From NCBI GenBank assembly GCA_036768485.1, contig JAVLUZ010000702.1, positions 186,001-250,000 of the forward strand: a stretch of DNA of 64,000 nucleotides, read 5' to 3'. The notes beneath the pieces were generated by a model. That model ran no database searches and was not told where the DNA came from. It worked only from the letters and a program-made list of their open reading frames with translations. Of this stretch, positions 31,051-43,290 are shown one piece after another. Within the stretch, counting starts at the first letter, position 1. Each line of letters starts with the position of its first letter. The DNA is from Mermis nigrescens (taxonomy: Eukaryota; Nematoda; Enoplea; Mermithida; Mermithidae). The translations under genes were made by a program, and so were the position numbers.

Positions 31051-31221
31051 CACACCTGGGCGAGGGGGTTGTAAATTTTTTGTTTTTTCCGCAATTTTTT
31101 GATGCCTATGAATAGTGCTTCACGAGAAACGTTGAAAAATCGCCATGCCACCATTTTTAAGGCCATTTTTCGACCTTTGAAAAATGTTGCACCCCCAGAA
31201 TTTTGGTGCTGCCCACGTATG
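31051..31221 (+). mobile_element. Family A hAT-like MITE, shortened
   Basis: CACACCTGGGCG to GCCCACGTATG, with flanks gtggctac and gtagccac (6 of 8). The C-rich part is deleted. Confidence 0.65.
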
Positions 31222-32753
31222 GTAGCCACTGCACTCTTACAGTCAAGCTAAAGTTCCCTACAATCGTGATCAATCCATTTTAATGACCTAAGACGCAAAA
31301 AACTATCCGGAACAAGGCATAACGTAGACTTCGACGCTCTGCCAAATATTTGTAATAGACAAATAAATGGTTAAAGGGATTTAAAAATGCACTTGTACAC
31401 GTAAGTACAATACAATTCAAATTAATACAAAAAACATGCACAACTTTACACCGCGCTTTCGAAACTTAAACAAAGCAGGAAGAGAGAGTAAAACTATAAC
31501 AAAAAATATGTAAAGGGTATGGTTAATAAGATCACATTAATCAGCTCTAGAAACTGACAATTTTTTCCAGAAAAAAGGGCAATTTGCTGAATAAAATTGA
31601 TAGATGGGATCAGAACGTTATAAAGATAGATCCGTAACCCGCTGTACAATACACGTCACACCAAAAGAGCGAGCAAAGGCAGAAAAACTATATTTACCGT
31701 GAAATTTAAGCCACGTTCGAGATAGATCCAAACTACGCATTGCAGTAAATTTTGAGATGGTGCAAAAATATGAAAAATGATTTCGAGCATATTTTTTATG
31801 GTGACTAGAGCGAGTCAAAATTTATTCAATAATCTTTACAGAGATCCATGAAACGGATTCAGAAAATACCATATACATATGCAGGTTTCATTAGAAAAGA
31901 AAAGGGAATAATTTCGAAGCCAGGTATTCGAGTGTAAACGACTTTAAATTATTTCTTACTTTCTGATTTTTTATATTTCATATTATGGATTTAGTAGATT
32001 TACGTACGAAACGAAGGAGTTACAGTATGACAGCCTATTTCCGCCCACGAAAGAACGCGCGAATAAAATACTCCATTACACAATAGAACATCACACCGTA
32101 TTTACAATAAATAACGCGCATTTACACCGACTATTATAAAAAAACAAGCGTGCAACTAACAAGCTAAGACAGGCTCAGTATTCATATAATGGACCTGAGT
32201 GTACTCTATGTACAACAAATGATAAATCGTGCTAATTAATCAGAAACGCTTGCACACAAAATCGGACTATAAAAATGCATAAAACGGATATTGTAAACAG
32301 TGCGTACGTTTGATAACGGGTCCCGCCCGCCCAAAGCGAATAATAAACCCCCGAACCCAAAATTACGAAATTTTTCCACCCGTTCCCTAATTTTCCGCGA
32401 AAAAGTTGTTGCCTGTAGCACAATTAGTACGATTTTCAGGTTCCTAATTAGGAGTATCCAAATAAATGGATAAAAAAGTTTTCTTTAAAAAAACTAATTC
32501 AATGAAAACAATCAATAAATAACAAAATTAAGCTTATTCCGACAAACAAGCGATATATTTTTGTAAAAGTAAGAAAAATTGGTAAAATAAGTAGATAAAA
32601 TTAAAAAAGTACGAATAATGCGAAAAAACGATCCATCGAAAGAGTACAATGAGATGCGGAATAAATAAATAGATGCACATAGCGTTATCGTGCACAACGA
32701 AATATCGTAAAAACCGATGCCGAATTTAAAGGGCACGCATCGGGGAACGACGT
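31222..32753 (-). other. Repeat-poor AT-rich block, candidate Cdc14 3' UTR
   Basis: About 1.5 kb without any of the MITE families that otherwise appear every few hundred bases. It lies directly downstream (minus strand) of a candidate terminal exon at 32754-32783. AATAAA-like signals on the minus strand occur, for example near 31815. Paucity of insertions would fit a transcribed 3' UTR. This is inference only. Confidence 0.3.
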
Positions 32754-32783
32754 TTATTTTCGTTTAACGTCCGTTTCTTGACT
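32754..32783 (-). CDS. Candidate last coding exon of Cdc14
   Basis: After a TTATTTTTAG acceptor-like site, nine codons (SQETDVKRK) precede TAA at 32754-32756. It starts in phase 0, matching the phase left by the exon at 37366-37567. The exon is too short to prove by homology; phase, acceptor and basic composition are the only support. Confidence 0.3.
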   Translation of the reverse strand, partial: SQETDVKRK

Positions 32784-32918
32784 CTAAAAATAAGTAGCGA
32801 ATGGGAAAACGCGGTGTAAAGTTTAGCAAAAATGAAAGTGTAAATATGTACTAAATAAACTTAACGATGAATAAACCTTAACTTCAGGCACGTATATTTG
32901 GGGGGGAGGGGTTCGGAT

Positions 32919-33181
32919 CATACGTGGGCAGCAACAAAATTCTGGAAGAGGTTCAAGATTTTTCAAAGGTCAAAAAAGGGCTCTAAACATGGAGGTATGG
33001 CGAAAAAAGACCATTTTACAACGTTTCTCATCGAGTACTATCCATTGGAATCAAAAAAAATTGCGAAAAAAAAACAGAAAAATTTTTCAAAAATTGAATT
33101 CTGAGGAAGGTATTTTGATTTCTGGGGGTATATTGGACTCTCGGGGGATGCATACCCCCAAACCCCACACGCCCAGGTGTG
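32919..33181 (-). mobile_element. Family A MITE nested in family D
   Basis: CATACGTGGGC to GCCCAGGTGTG, flanked by gttcggat and gttcggac (7 of 8). Confidence 0.8.
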
Positions 33182-33270
33182 GTTCGGACCCCCTAAAATT
33201 CTGAAAAATCGGGAAAATAGGACTTTTCAAACGTTATTTTGTTCTATTTTTATCCTTTTCGGGTTTAGTC

Positions 33271-33676
33271 CATACATGATCTTGGGGGGGGGTTTGGAGG
33301 GGTTTTCACCCCCCGCAAAATCATTTTTCACACCCCCCCGCAAAAAATTTTTCACCCCCCCTAAAATTGGCGATTTTAAAAAAGTTTCCTAAATTTACCT
33401 GAAAATTGGTAGAAAAAGTGTCTTTTTAAGGGTTTTTGGCTATCTATTTGCTCAAAATCGCCGAATTTTCGGCGCTTCGCGCCATATATTCATTTTTTAA
33501 CCGATATATTGGTCAATTCATTCGATTTTTTTCATGATTTCATGCTCTAGAAGGATAGAGTATCGTCAGAAACGCCAAAAACGATGTTTTTTAACGCGTA
33601 CCGGCCATTTATGGGCCTAAAAAAGGCACTTTAGGTTTTCACCCCCCCCCCAGAATTCCCATACTGTGCATGTATG
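33271..33676 (+). mobile_element. Family C hAT-like MITE nested in family D, perfect TSD
   Basis: CATACATGATC to GTGCATGTATG, 406 bp, flanked on both sides by gtttagtc. The interior holds G-rich/C-rich arms ('ttttcaccccccgc'), a GGCGCTTCGCGCC hairpin (33471-33483) and 'gagtatcgtcagaaacgcc'. Confidence 0.9.
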
Positions 33677-33739
33677 GTTTAGTCATCCAAAATTGGTGTT
33701 GGTGCCCCGAAACAGGACGACCAGCTACGTGCCTGCTAA

Positions 33740-34055
33740 AGTTAATTATAAAATAATTTTAATAAATTTAATAAACTAGACTTATTAATAATTTTGAAAA
33801 CTTCGGCGTACTCTCATACTCGCATTCAATTCATAAAGTTTAGGTTTATTATGCTAGATGCAATAGAAGTTAGAATAATGCTTGAATGAACCACTCCCTA
33901 CGATAAGGAAGAGTCGAAAAATAATTAAAATAATTTGATAAAATTACTGAGCTCATTTCGCTTTTCGTATCTTCGTACGCTACCTATGCCCAGGCTAGTT
34001 ATTCTATAGCAAGACATTACGCAATGAAAAGCTTAAAGCAGAAAAGAGGCACCAA
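33740..34055. other. AT-rich stretch, nothing recognised
   Basis: Intronic position in the Cdc14 model. No gene, RNA or repeat terminus seen. Confidence 0.3.
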
Positions 34056-34741
34056 CATACATGCACAGCATGGGAATTCTGGGGGGGTGAAATAATAGAG
34101 TGCCTTTTTGGGTCCGCAAATGGTAGATATCACACCTTGGCGTAGGGAAGGGAATAGGGGGATGCACTCCCATCAGAAACCAAAAATACCACCCGAGAAA
34201 TCAATTTTTGAAATTTTTTTTGTTTTTTCGCAATTTATTGATGCCAACCAAGCCAATGGATAGTGCTCGATGAGAAACGTTGAAAAATGGTTGTTTTTTC
34301 GCCATTCCACCATTTTTAAGGCCATTTTTTGACCTTTAAAAAATCTTGCACCCCTCCCAGAATTTTCTGACAGCCCACGTATGGTAGGTACGCGTCAAAA
34401 ACATCCTTTTTTAGCGTTTCTGACAATTCTCTAACTTTCTAGAACATAAAAACAAAAAATTTCGAAATAAATAAAAAAAGTCGTAACAAATTGAACAAAA
34501 TATAGTCAAAACACGAGTATCATGGCGCAAAGCGCTGAAAATCTGACACTTTTGAGCAAACAGACTAATAAAACCCTTAAAAAGCATCTTTTCTAGGAAT
34601 TTTTAAAATTTTTTTTGGGAACTTTCCAAAAATTGCCAATTCTGGAGGAGGGGGGTGGGGTGAAAAGATTTTTGCGGGGGGGGGTGGGTGAAAAAGTTAC
34701 TATTTTTCTGAGGGGGGTGAAAAACCCCATTATCATGTATG
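34056..34741 (-). mobile_element. Family C MITE, reverse, interrupted by family A
   Basis: CATACATGCACAGC to ATCATGTATG, flanked by ggcaccaa and ggcaccac (7 of 8). It is split by a family A copy at 34131-34383, whose own flanks are gtagatat and gtaggtac. Confidence 0.75.
34131..34383 (+). mobile_element. Family A MITE nested in family C
   Basis: CACACCTTGGC to GCCCACGTATG with flanks matching at 6 of 8. The reverse family C sequence resumes on both sides of it. Confidence 0.75.
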
Positions 34742-34919
34742 GGCACCACAGATGCATTAACGTATGTAATTTATACAAGCTTCACATGATCTTGGGGGTC
34801 CGGGGAATCTGATGGGTCAAATCGACAAAAAACACCAAAAATTCAATTGTGCAGTCTACCGTAATCTATAGGGGGTGTCCTTAAATTCTGAAAGTCAAAA
34901 TCTCACACGCACATGTGAG

Positions 34920-35193
34920 CACACGTGGGCGAGGCGGGAGGGGAGTTTGGGAGGTATGCACTTCCCAGAAGGCCGAATACCCCATCCCAAAAAAACCGTA
35001 ATACACCCCCTCCCCAGAATTCAAGTATTGAAAATTTTATTTTTGTTTTTCCGCAATTTTTTGATGCCAATGGATAGTGCTCGATGAAAAACGTTTACAA
35101 ATGGCGTTTTTCGCCAAATAACACTATTTTTAAAACCATTTTTGACCTTTAATAAATGTTGCACCCCCAGAATTTAGGTGCTGCCCACCTATG
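34920..35193 (+). mobile_element. Family A hAT-like MITE with TSD
   Basis: CACACGTGGGCG to GCCCACCTATG, flanked by catgtgag and catgcgag (7 of 8). Confidence 0.8.
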
Positions 35194-35437
35194 CATGCGA
35201 GCTTTTCAACCCCTCGCGATTTTCCGACAAAAAAGCAGAAAACGTCCTGATCGTTTTTACTGTTCGTTTAGTTCAAAAGTGCAAGCCTTTTTATCCAATT
35301 TGACTTAATTTTTCTTGATCTCGAAAATTTTTCTCATGTTTTTATCGTCAAGGAAGTAAGAGCATGATCAGAAATGCAAAAAACGATATTTTTGACGCGT
35401 ATCCATCAGACAATGCATGAGCGTGAAGGGTCTGGGG

Positions 35438-35822
35438 CACAATTGGGCGTGTGGGGTACCCCCAGAAAGCCGAATACCCCAAAAAAAAACCAAAATACAC
35501 TCCAGAATTCAGTTCTTGATTTTTTTTTGTTTTTTTTCGCGATTTTTTGATGCTAATGAGTGTTTCATGAGAAACGTTTACAAATGACAAATGGCGTTTT
35601 TCGCCATATGTATATCACCATTTTAAGACCATTTTTTGACCTTTAAAAAATCCTACACCCCCTCCCAGAATTTCGGTGCTGACCACCTATGGTCTGGGGA
35701 TCTGGACGCCCCCTCCCCCCAAAATCCGGCGGACAAACCAAAATCGATATATCCCATAATAAAATTTGTGATGCTATTTTTTGCGATTTGGCCCCATCGG
35801 ACCCCCATGCCTGCTCACCTAT
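35438..35822 (+). mobile_element. Family A and family B MITEs, adjacent
   Basis: Family A interior from about 35438 to 35692, running straight into family B ('ggggatctggacgcc' to 'cctgctcacctatg') at about 35690-35822. Boundaries are approximate. Confidence 0.55.
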
Positions 35823-35880
35823 GCGTGGTAAAACAAACATATAAAACTTTTTTACCCCTTAACAGAATCATCATGCTGAG

Positions 35881-35884
<4 letters not shown>

Positions 35885-35943
<59 letters not shown>
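35885..35943. repeat. (AT)n microsatellite, left part
   Basis: About 59 bp of uninterrupted AT dinucleotide immediately left of the GC-rich element end at 35944. Confidence 0.98.
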
Positions 35944-36960
<1,017 letters not shown>

Positions 36961-37043
36961 AAGAGTATCGACAGAACTAAAAAAACCACAGGCTCTAGGA
37001 TTCCGTTTTTGGAAAATTCGAAATTTTCACGATTTTGTGATTG

Positions 37044-37270
37044 TCACCATACCTCGGCGTGGGGGGTTGGGGGCATGCATCCCCCAGAGATCAATATACC
37101 CCACCCGGAATTCAATTTTTGATTTTTTTTGTTTTTCCGTAATTTTTGATGCCAATGGATAGATAGTGCTCGATGAGAAACGTTGAAAAATTGTGTTTTT
37201 CGTCATACCACCCTTTTTAAGGCCATTTTTCGATCTTTGAAGAATTCTTGCACCCCCAGAACTTTGGTGC
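37044..37270 (+). mobile_element. Family A hAT-like MITE, degenerate
   Basis: Starts CATACCTCGGCG and carries the family interior to 'ttggtgccgcc'. The right end is decayed. Confidence 0.6.
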
Positions 37271-37365
37271 CGCCAACTTAATTGCCACGCAATAGAACTA
37301 AACGGAACTTCTAGTGTATTTTTTTATTCCGTCTGACCTTTGACCCCCAAAAGACTATTGTTTAC

Positions 37366-37567
37366 CTTTGAACTTTTACGCCTGACGAGAGTAAAGCGAT
37401 GATTATTTAAAGTTGAAGGCGAAGCATCGACGATTGACGATTTCGGACCAAATTTGCGCAACCTATCGGTTTCTACGCTTCTTAAGTGATACGAAGAAGC
37501 ACTTTTTGACAGAGGTTGGCTTTTGCATCGCAGCTGATGATTTTTTACGGTCGAAAGACTTGAATGT
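37366..37567 (-). CDS. Probable Cdc14 tail exon (basic, Ser-rich)
   Basis: Bounded by a strong acceptor (TTTTTCTCTGCAG before 37567) and a good donor (AAAG|GTAAAC after 37366). Codes 67 residues plus one base, rich in Ser, Lys, Arg and His (e.g. KSASSYHLRSVETDRLRKFG, VRRKSSK). No domain is recognised. It starts with one base, completing a codon whose first two bases would come from the exon ending at 38679, and it ends in phase 0. Cdc14 C-terminal tails are poorly conserved, basic and Ser-rich, so the content fits, but membership rests on splice sites and phase. Confidence 0.45.
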
Positions 37568-38403
37568 CTGCAGAGAAAAAGCGCAAAATAATACAAATAT
37601 TAATACAAAAGAAAAAAGTGAGACAAAGAAATGAAAAAATCGATAAACTAATGGATATTAAAGAAATAAAAAATAAATTGTACTGTAATTTTTCCATAAT
37701 TTTAATTTTATTTTATTTAAGCAAGCACTTTTTTATAAGAAATTCAATTGAATACAGATCGAAATAGCGAAACCTATGATGAAAATAGAAAAAAGTTTGG
37801 GGTTTTTGGCCATTTGAGTGCTTCTTGCGATATTTGGCAAAAAATTGAAGATAATTTAATCCCCATGTCAAAAGAGCCAACGACTCTCCCAACCTGAATT
37901 TTGAACACTTACGTGCACAGGAGGGCAGCACTTAAATTCTGGGGGTGCAAGATACTTCAAAGGTCAAAAAATAGTCTTGAAAAATGGTGATGCGGCAAAA
38001 AACACCATTTTTAAACGTTTCTCATCGAGCACTATCCATTATTAAATTGAATCCTAGATATTTTTTCGTTATTCGTATTACGTACAATGCAAATTATTTG
38101 CACTTGTCTTGTTTACCCCAAGAATTAAAACTATATCGAAGCTTATAATAGGAACACGCAAAGTACATAAATTATATTAGGTGCATAGCGTTAAGGTCAG
38201 GAGGTCAGGCAAAGAGCGTTTTTGGGCTAAATTGGCCTTAATGATCAATGCACTACATGTAAGCATTAAAATAAGGGAAAATTGCATTGGTTTACGTTTT
38301 TGTTCGGTTTAAAGCACTTTTGCAAGAAAATTGTCATTTTTGCCTATTTTTCCGAAAATTATAGCTATAAATCTTTCCAGAAAATTTTCCATTTTGTCAT
38401 TCT

Positions 38404-38640
38404 GCGGGTATTATGGCTGGTAAGTGGTAACTGACGGAATAAACATTGGGTGGGGGTCCCTGACCATTTTTAAGGGCGGAATAAATGACCTCTAATTTTT
38501 GGTCAAAAACGGCCAAGAAACCTAAAAACGGCCAAAAACGCAAATTTTTCCAAAAATCGGGGGATAGGGTCAAATATTTTCCGGATTTGGGGGATGGGGA
38601 GCACCGACTTTGCTCGGGGTTTCCCCAACCCCCTCTTGCA
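38404..38640 (+). repeat. Family K dispersed repeat
   Basis: Contains 'cattgggtgggggtcc', 'ggccaaaaacgc' and 'accgactttgctcgggg', as in the copies at 1, 43020 and 55740. The left boundary near 38404 is approximate. Confidence 0.55.
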
Positions 38641-38678
38641 TGTACGCGCATATGTATACAATAGGTAGAACGACTGAC

Positions 38679-39148
38679 TTAGCCGCGCCTCCAATTTTAT
38701 CATCCTGCGATCCTAAAGCGTTGCTATGATCTTTCGAGGACGAGTCGCGTATTTTTTGGTCCCTTTTTACTATGTCTCGCGGATTACTCAAACGTTTGTG
38801 CTTCTGATTCAGAAGCGTCGTCGTCGTAGTCGAAACGCCGATTGGCAGTTTTGGACGAATCGGGACGTCGACTCGTTCCTGATTGGCCGGTTTTGGCGGG
38901 AAAACGGGCACGAATCGGGGCGGTCTACCGCCGATTCGTTGTTTAGCTCGAGGGGCGGAGTCGAGATCGTTCGGCCGTCGCTGATTGGTCGATTTCCCGA
39001 CCGTCACAGAAACGAATCTCGGAGGCTTCGGGCCGGGCGACGGAATAAAAGGCGTGGTCTGCGATGTCTCCGCCTTCTGATTGGTCAGAATCGATGCTTG
39101 AGACTTGAATTTGGGTAATATCGCGTGACTCGCTGATTTGCGATTGCC
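38679..39148 (-). CDS. Probable Cdc14 tail exon (Pro/Lys/Arg/Ser-rich)
   Basis: An acceptor (AACTATTTCAG before 39148) opens a frame of 156 codons plus two bases to a donor AA|GTCAGT. Codon composition is GC-rich and clearly unlike its surroundings. The protein is low-complexity and basic: PSPGPKPPRFV, a similar RPPRFVPVFPPKPA, and a TTTTT run. It starts in phase 0, matching the end of the exon at 42603-42834, and ends phase 2, matching the next exon. Overlapping frames exist on both strands, so the reading frame is chosen by splice phase. It could instead belong to another minus-strand gene. Confidence 0.45.
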
Positions 39149-39203
39149 CTGAAATAGTTGCGTGCATCTGAATTATCGGTCTACGACGTTTTGGCGCCAG
39201 CAA

Positions 39204-40692
39204 CTTATAAATTATTCTAATTAAATCAATTTTGAAGCAATTTCAAAATAAATTATATATTAAGAAAGCAGGTTCTACAAGCTACCAAATAGCCTATTGT
39301 CCTTTTCGATTCAACGAGTATTCATTTGTGTACGATTGAAAAACTGTAGAAAATCCAGTACATTTTTAGATGCATTTGATTATCTCACTAAATTCAACGA
39401 TATTCTGAAAGTAATTTATACCATCACGTAGAGAATTGAATGGGCTTTTCAGAATCTGTATTATACTTCAATAATAAATGAAATGTGAGTAATTAATGTT
39501 ACAAAGAAAGTGGCGCCAAAACGTCCCATTTCGCTGAATTATGTACGGCGAGAATATGGAACAGTTCCAAACAGCCATGCAGAGTAAGAAAATTTTAGGG
39601 GGTGTTCAAACAAAAAAATTTTTCCCAAAGTGTCTTTTTTGGGTTCAAAACAATGGATACGCGTCAAAAACGTTGTTTTTCATGTTTCTGACAATGCTCT
39701 ACGATATTATAATTTGAAAAAATATAAAAAATTGAACAAAACATGGTCAAAAAGTGATTATTGGCGCGAAGCGCGAATATTTAACACTCCGAGCTAGCGA
39801 ATGACTAAAAACGCTTAGGACGGCATCTTTTCTACGAATTTTTTTTGGAAAATCGCGGATTCTGGGAGGGGGATTCCTGGGGAAAAGAAGACCTTTCTGC
39901 GAGGTGACAAATCCGAAACCCCTCAAGACCAGCATAATGACCGAGATTTTTGTATTCGGCTTATTTTTGGCGCAAAAACAATAATCCCAAAAATGGGCTT
40001 GAATGGCAAAGTAGGTCAACAAAAATAACGGTCGATTTTCTAAATGACTGATATTCCTGAGAGAATTGAGTTCAATAAATCTAATCAGTCAAAATATTCC
40101 AGTAATTCACGCCGATCCACTTATTTAATCTCTAATGGAACTGTTCGAACATCAAGAAGATGCGAAAATTATTTTGTGCCAGCCTGACAATTTTTCGTTT
40201 CGCTTGTGTTCAGAAATCTTCAAAACTAGGTTTCGAGTTCTTTCTGACAATTTTTTCGAATATCAAAAAAAATTCAGCGCCACGTTTGAAAGCGAAAGCT
40301 TTAGGTCGATTTTCTGAAATATCTGCCATTTGAAAGGCTGTAAATTTGGTTTTAAAACGGCGAAAATATCAGAATTTGACACATTTTTGCATTTGTTTTA
40401 AAATTTCAGGCCCAGAATTTGGAAAATAAACTATGAACTGAGGTAGTTCTTACACAACTTTTACATTTCCATCGTTGTCGGGTCATTTCAACCCAGCAAA
40501 GATGTACGACTAAACGTGGGCGTGGGAAAAGAAGAAATTGGAAGAGTTTTGGATTCCCAGAATTAATAAGGAGCCAAAATATTTTTTTTGGATTTTTTCC
40601 CGATTTTTTGGTGCCGATACGTACGTATTTAGATAGAACTCAATAAGAAACGTCAAAAATTGCATTTTTCCTCCGATAAACGGTTTTTCAAT
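39204..40692. other. Intronic DNA with decayed MITEs
   Basis: AT-rich, with a reverse family C-like remnant at about 39575-39945 (including 'ggcgcgaagcgcg' near 39764) and the left part of a family A-like copy from about 40513. No gene seen. Confidence 0.4.
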
Positions 40693-41105
40693 CACACCTG
40701 GGCAATGCCCCATATCGGCCCATCACCAGGACGGGCCGAACCAAAAGGTGGACGGGGCGAAGGGGTAACTTGGACGGGGCTATGTTTTGTACAGGGAGAA
40801 AATTTTTGGAGTTAATTTGAGGAAATGCTAGATACAGTATATCATGATCAGTTTGCAAAACATGCACAGGAACCATGTTATTACACTGTTCGACACCTTT
40901 TTCATGGATGGACCCACCTTTTTTTAGTGACTGACCCTCTGATCAAGCTGAACGACCTACCTTTTTCAGGCACGGACCCACCTTTTTCAAGGGACAGACC
41001 CACCTTTTTTTAAGGACAGACCCAACTTTTTCAGAGTCTAGGGACCCAACCACCCTTGTGGCTGGAAGTTGGACGGGGCGAACCATCAGCCATTGCCCAG
41101 GTATG
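40693..41105. mobile_element. hAT-like MITE H, perfect 8-bp TSD
   Basis: CACACCTGGGCAATG to CATTGCCCAGGTATG, a 15-bp inverted repeat with small differences, flanked by ttttcaat on both sides. The interior has repeated 'acccacctttttt' units. It lies inside a decayed family A-like copy (about 40513-41170). Confidence 0.85.
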
Positions 41106-41179
41106 TTTTCAATCATTTATGACATTTGAAATTTTGACCCACACCGCCAGAATTCAGGTCCCGCCCATGTACTCCAAAA

Positions 41180-41697
41180 AACGCCGGTTGCCTAAAATTC
41201 AGCTTTCAGTAGATATAATACTGGCTAAGCCAGCACTTCCTAACGGGAAAGTCGACACTCAATTTTCTTAAAAGCTGTCCGATCAGAAATGATCTTACAA
41301 ATCCGTTAATAACGCAAGAAGTAAGTTTTTTATGCTATTCGCTGGTGGGAAGGATCATTAACGGTGTAAAAAATTTAAAAAATTGAGATTAATGAAAAAA
41401 TTAACATTTCGCCGATATGTTAGACAAATGTTGTATTTTGTTTAGAAAAGGGCTAATCGTCTGTTTAACACCAAAGAAAGGCACGATGAGAAAGTTGTAT
41501 ATGAAATGTATGAACGAAATTAAACCAGGCTTAATACAACTACATATTTTCAGCTGAACCGACTCGTTTAGCTATATTCGATGTCTTGGATTTTCTTTCA
41601 AGGAATCGAAGGAAACTAGATTAAACGCCGGCTCAAGTTTCTGGAGTTAATGATAAGGTTAGATAGAAGTGGTACATGATCATAGGAGATTGGGGAG
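41180..41697. other. Intronic AT-rich DNA, nothing recognised
   Basis: No open frame, RNA gene or repeat terminus that I can support. Confidence 0.3.
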
Positions 41698-41952
41698 CAC
41701 ACCTGGGCGTGGGGGTTTGGGGGGTATGCATCCCCCCGAGAAACCTGAATACCCCCTCAGAAATCAAAATACCCCCCAGAATTCAATTTTTGAAATTTTT
41801 TTCGTTTTTTCGCAATTTTTTGATGCCAATGGATAGTGCTCGATGAAAAACGTCGTAAAATGGTGTTTTTTCGCCATACCACCATTTTTAAGGCCATTTT
41901 TTGACCTTAAAAATCTTGCACCCCCCAGAATTTTCTTTGCTGCCCACGTATG
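41698..41952 (+). mobile_element. Family A hAT-like MITE
   Basis: CACACCTGGGCG to GCCCACGTATG. Flanks 'attggggag' and 'attgggag' agree if one g was gained. Confidence 0.75.
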
Positions 41953-42602
41953 ATTGGGAGGTTTCAACTTTTCAAACCCGCGCCAATGATTTCTACCCCA
42001 AAGAATTCTTGATTTTACAAAAAAGCCGGAAGAAATATTCTGCTTTGAGTGTTTTAGAGATCTCTCACTTCATACGTATCAATTTTTTCGCTATTTTTAT
42101 TCATTTAAGTTGAATTTTTCTTCAAGATTTTCTATTTTTTTGTCATCTATAAAAAAACAGCGCCGTCATAAACGCCTAAAAATGGTCATTTTGACGCTTA
42201 TCCATCGTTTTTGAGCCCAAAAAGGCACATTTGGAATAATTTTCAGGTTTTACCAAACAGAATCCCGAACTGTGCATGTAATGAAAGTATATGCGCGCAA
42301 TATATAAGCGGAGGCAAGTAAATCAAAAATATCACATCTCAATGACCAGCCAAAGGAATATAAAAACTTTAGTAAAAACAAACATGCTGCTCGTTCGTTT
42401 CGTCGTCTATGCTAAAAAATTATGAATTTCATTGAAAATTGAGCTATACAAAAAACGCAATGTAATGCATATGTACAATAAGTTTTGTATTTCTAAACTT
42501 TTCAACCAATTTTTCCTAAAATGATTATTTTTCATTCCCGCCAATTATTACAGTAAGCCTGATTAATTAATTGTAAAGCTGAAATAAATCCTTAAAATGG
42601 AC

Positions 42603-42834
42603 CTTAATGCGCATGAGCCGTTCGCCCTGGCCAGCATCGGCGAATTTTTTAGCCTGCAAGCAACTGGTGGACAATTTTCGCTTCGGTTTCGGCGCTTCGA
42701 TCGCAACGTCGTTGTTAATTAAAGCATTTTCTTGCGATTTTAAATCGTTTTTCATTCTGGAAGGGGCATTTGCGGCTATTTTAATCAAACGCAATCTCTG
42801 CTCATCTATTTTTCGATCGAAACCGTTGCTCGGA
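42603..42834 (-). CDS. cdc14: Cdc14 exon 4 in this window (post-catalytic)
   Basis: Acceptor TTTTTCATAG before 42834; one base completes the CA left by the previous exon. Then 77 codons run to a weak donor AAG|GTCCAT at 42602. The protein is basic and helical (DRKIDEQRLRLIKIA) and ends with 'AGQGERLMRIK', which resembles the 'TQGD.L..IK' motif found after the catalytic domain of Cdc14 proteins. If the donor is wrong, the frame would continue to a stop at 42567. Confidence 0.6.
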
Positions 42835-43019
42835 CTATGAAAAACGTTCTTAGAACCGGGCAACGATCGACACCAGTTTTGAACACTAAAACCGAAAAAC
42901 CAATAGCACTGACTGCAGACAAAAGTTTTGGTGGGAGGCGGCACAGATAGGCAGCAGACAAATTCTGGTTGGGTCCAATGGGGCGAAACCACCAAAAATT
43001 CAATTCCGCGGGCCAATCA

Positions 43020-43290
43020 ATTTTTGGGGAGTTCGCCAGATTCTTGGGTAGGGGGGGGTCCAGCTCCAGACCCCGCACCTATATGTAGTAGAAGTAGTAG
43101 GCCAATTTCAGAATGTGGGGGCGGGGGTAGATGACCTTTAAATTTTTGGCCAAAACTGGCAAAAAAAGCGGTTAAAAATGACCAAAAACGCAGTTTTTTT
43201 TTTGGCAAAAATCGAGGATTCAACAATTTCTGACTTCGAGGAATGAGAGTCGACCGACTTTGGGTGGGGGATCCCCATCCCCAGTAACCC
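43020..43290. repeat. Family K dispersed repeat
   Basis: Contains 'gatgacctttaaatttttggcc', 'aaaaatgaccaaaaacgc' and 'accgactttgggtggggg', matching other K copies. Confidence 0.55.

Larger units (their letters stand above)
32885..33735. mobile_element. Family D hAT-like element with two nested insertions
   Basis: Starts CAGGCACGTA and ends GCTACGTGCCTG, an inverted pair. Its body is split by a family A copy (32919-33181) and a family C copy (33271-33676), each with its own 8-bp duplication. Family D flanks cttaactt and ctaaagtt match at 6 of 8. Other family D copies: 53166-53329 and 61387-61546. Confidence 0.75.

Noticed and set aside
42835..43016. Upstream extension of the Cdc14 exon 4 frame
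   Set aside because: The frame stays open by chance. The acceptor at 42834 and phase agreement with exon 3 place the exon start there.
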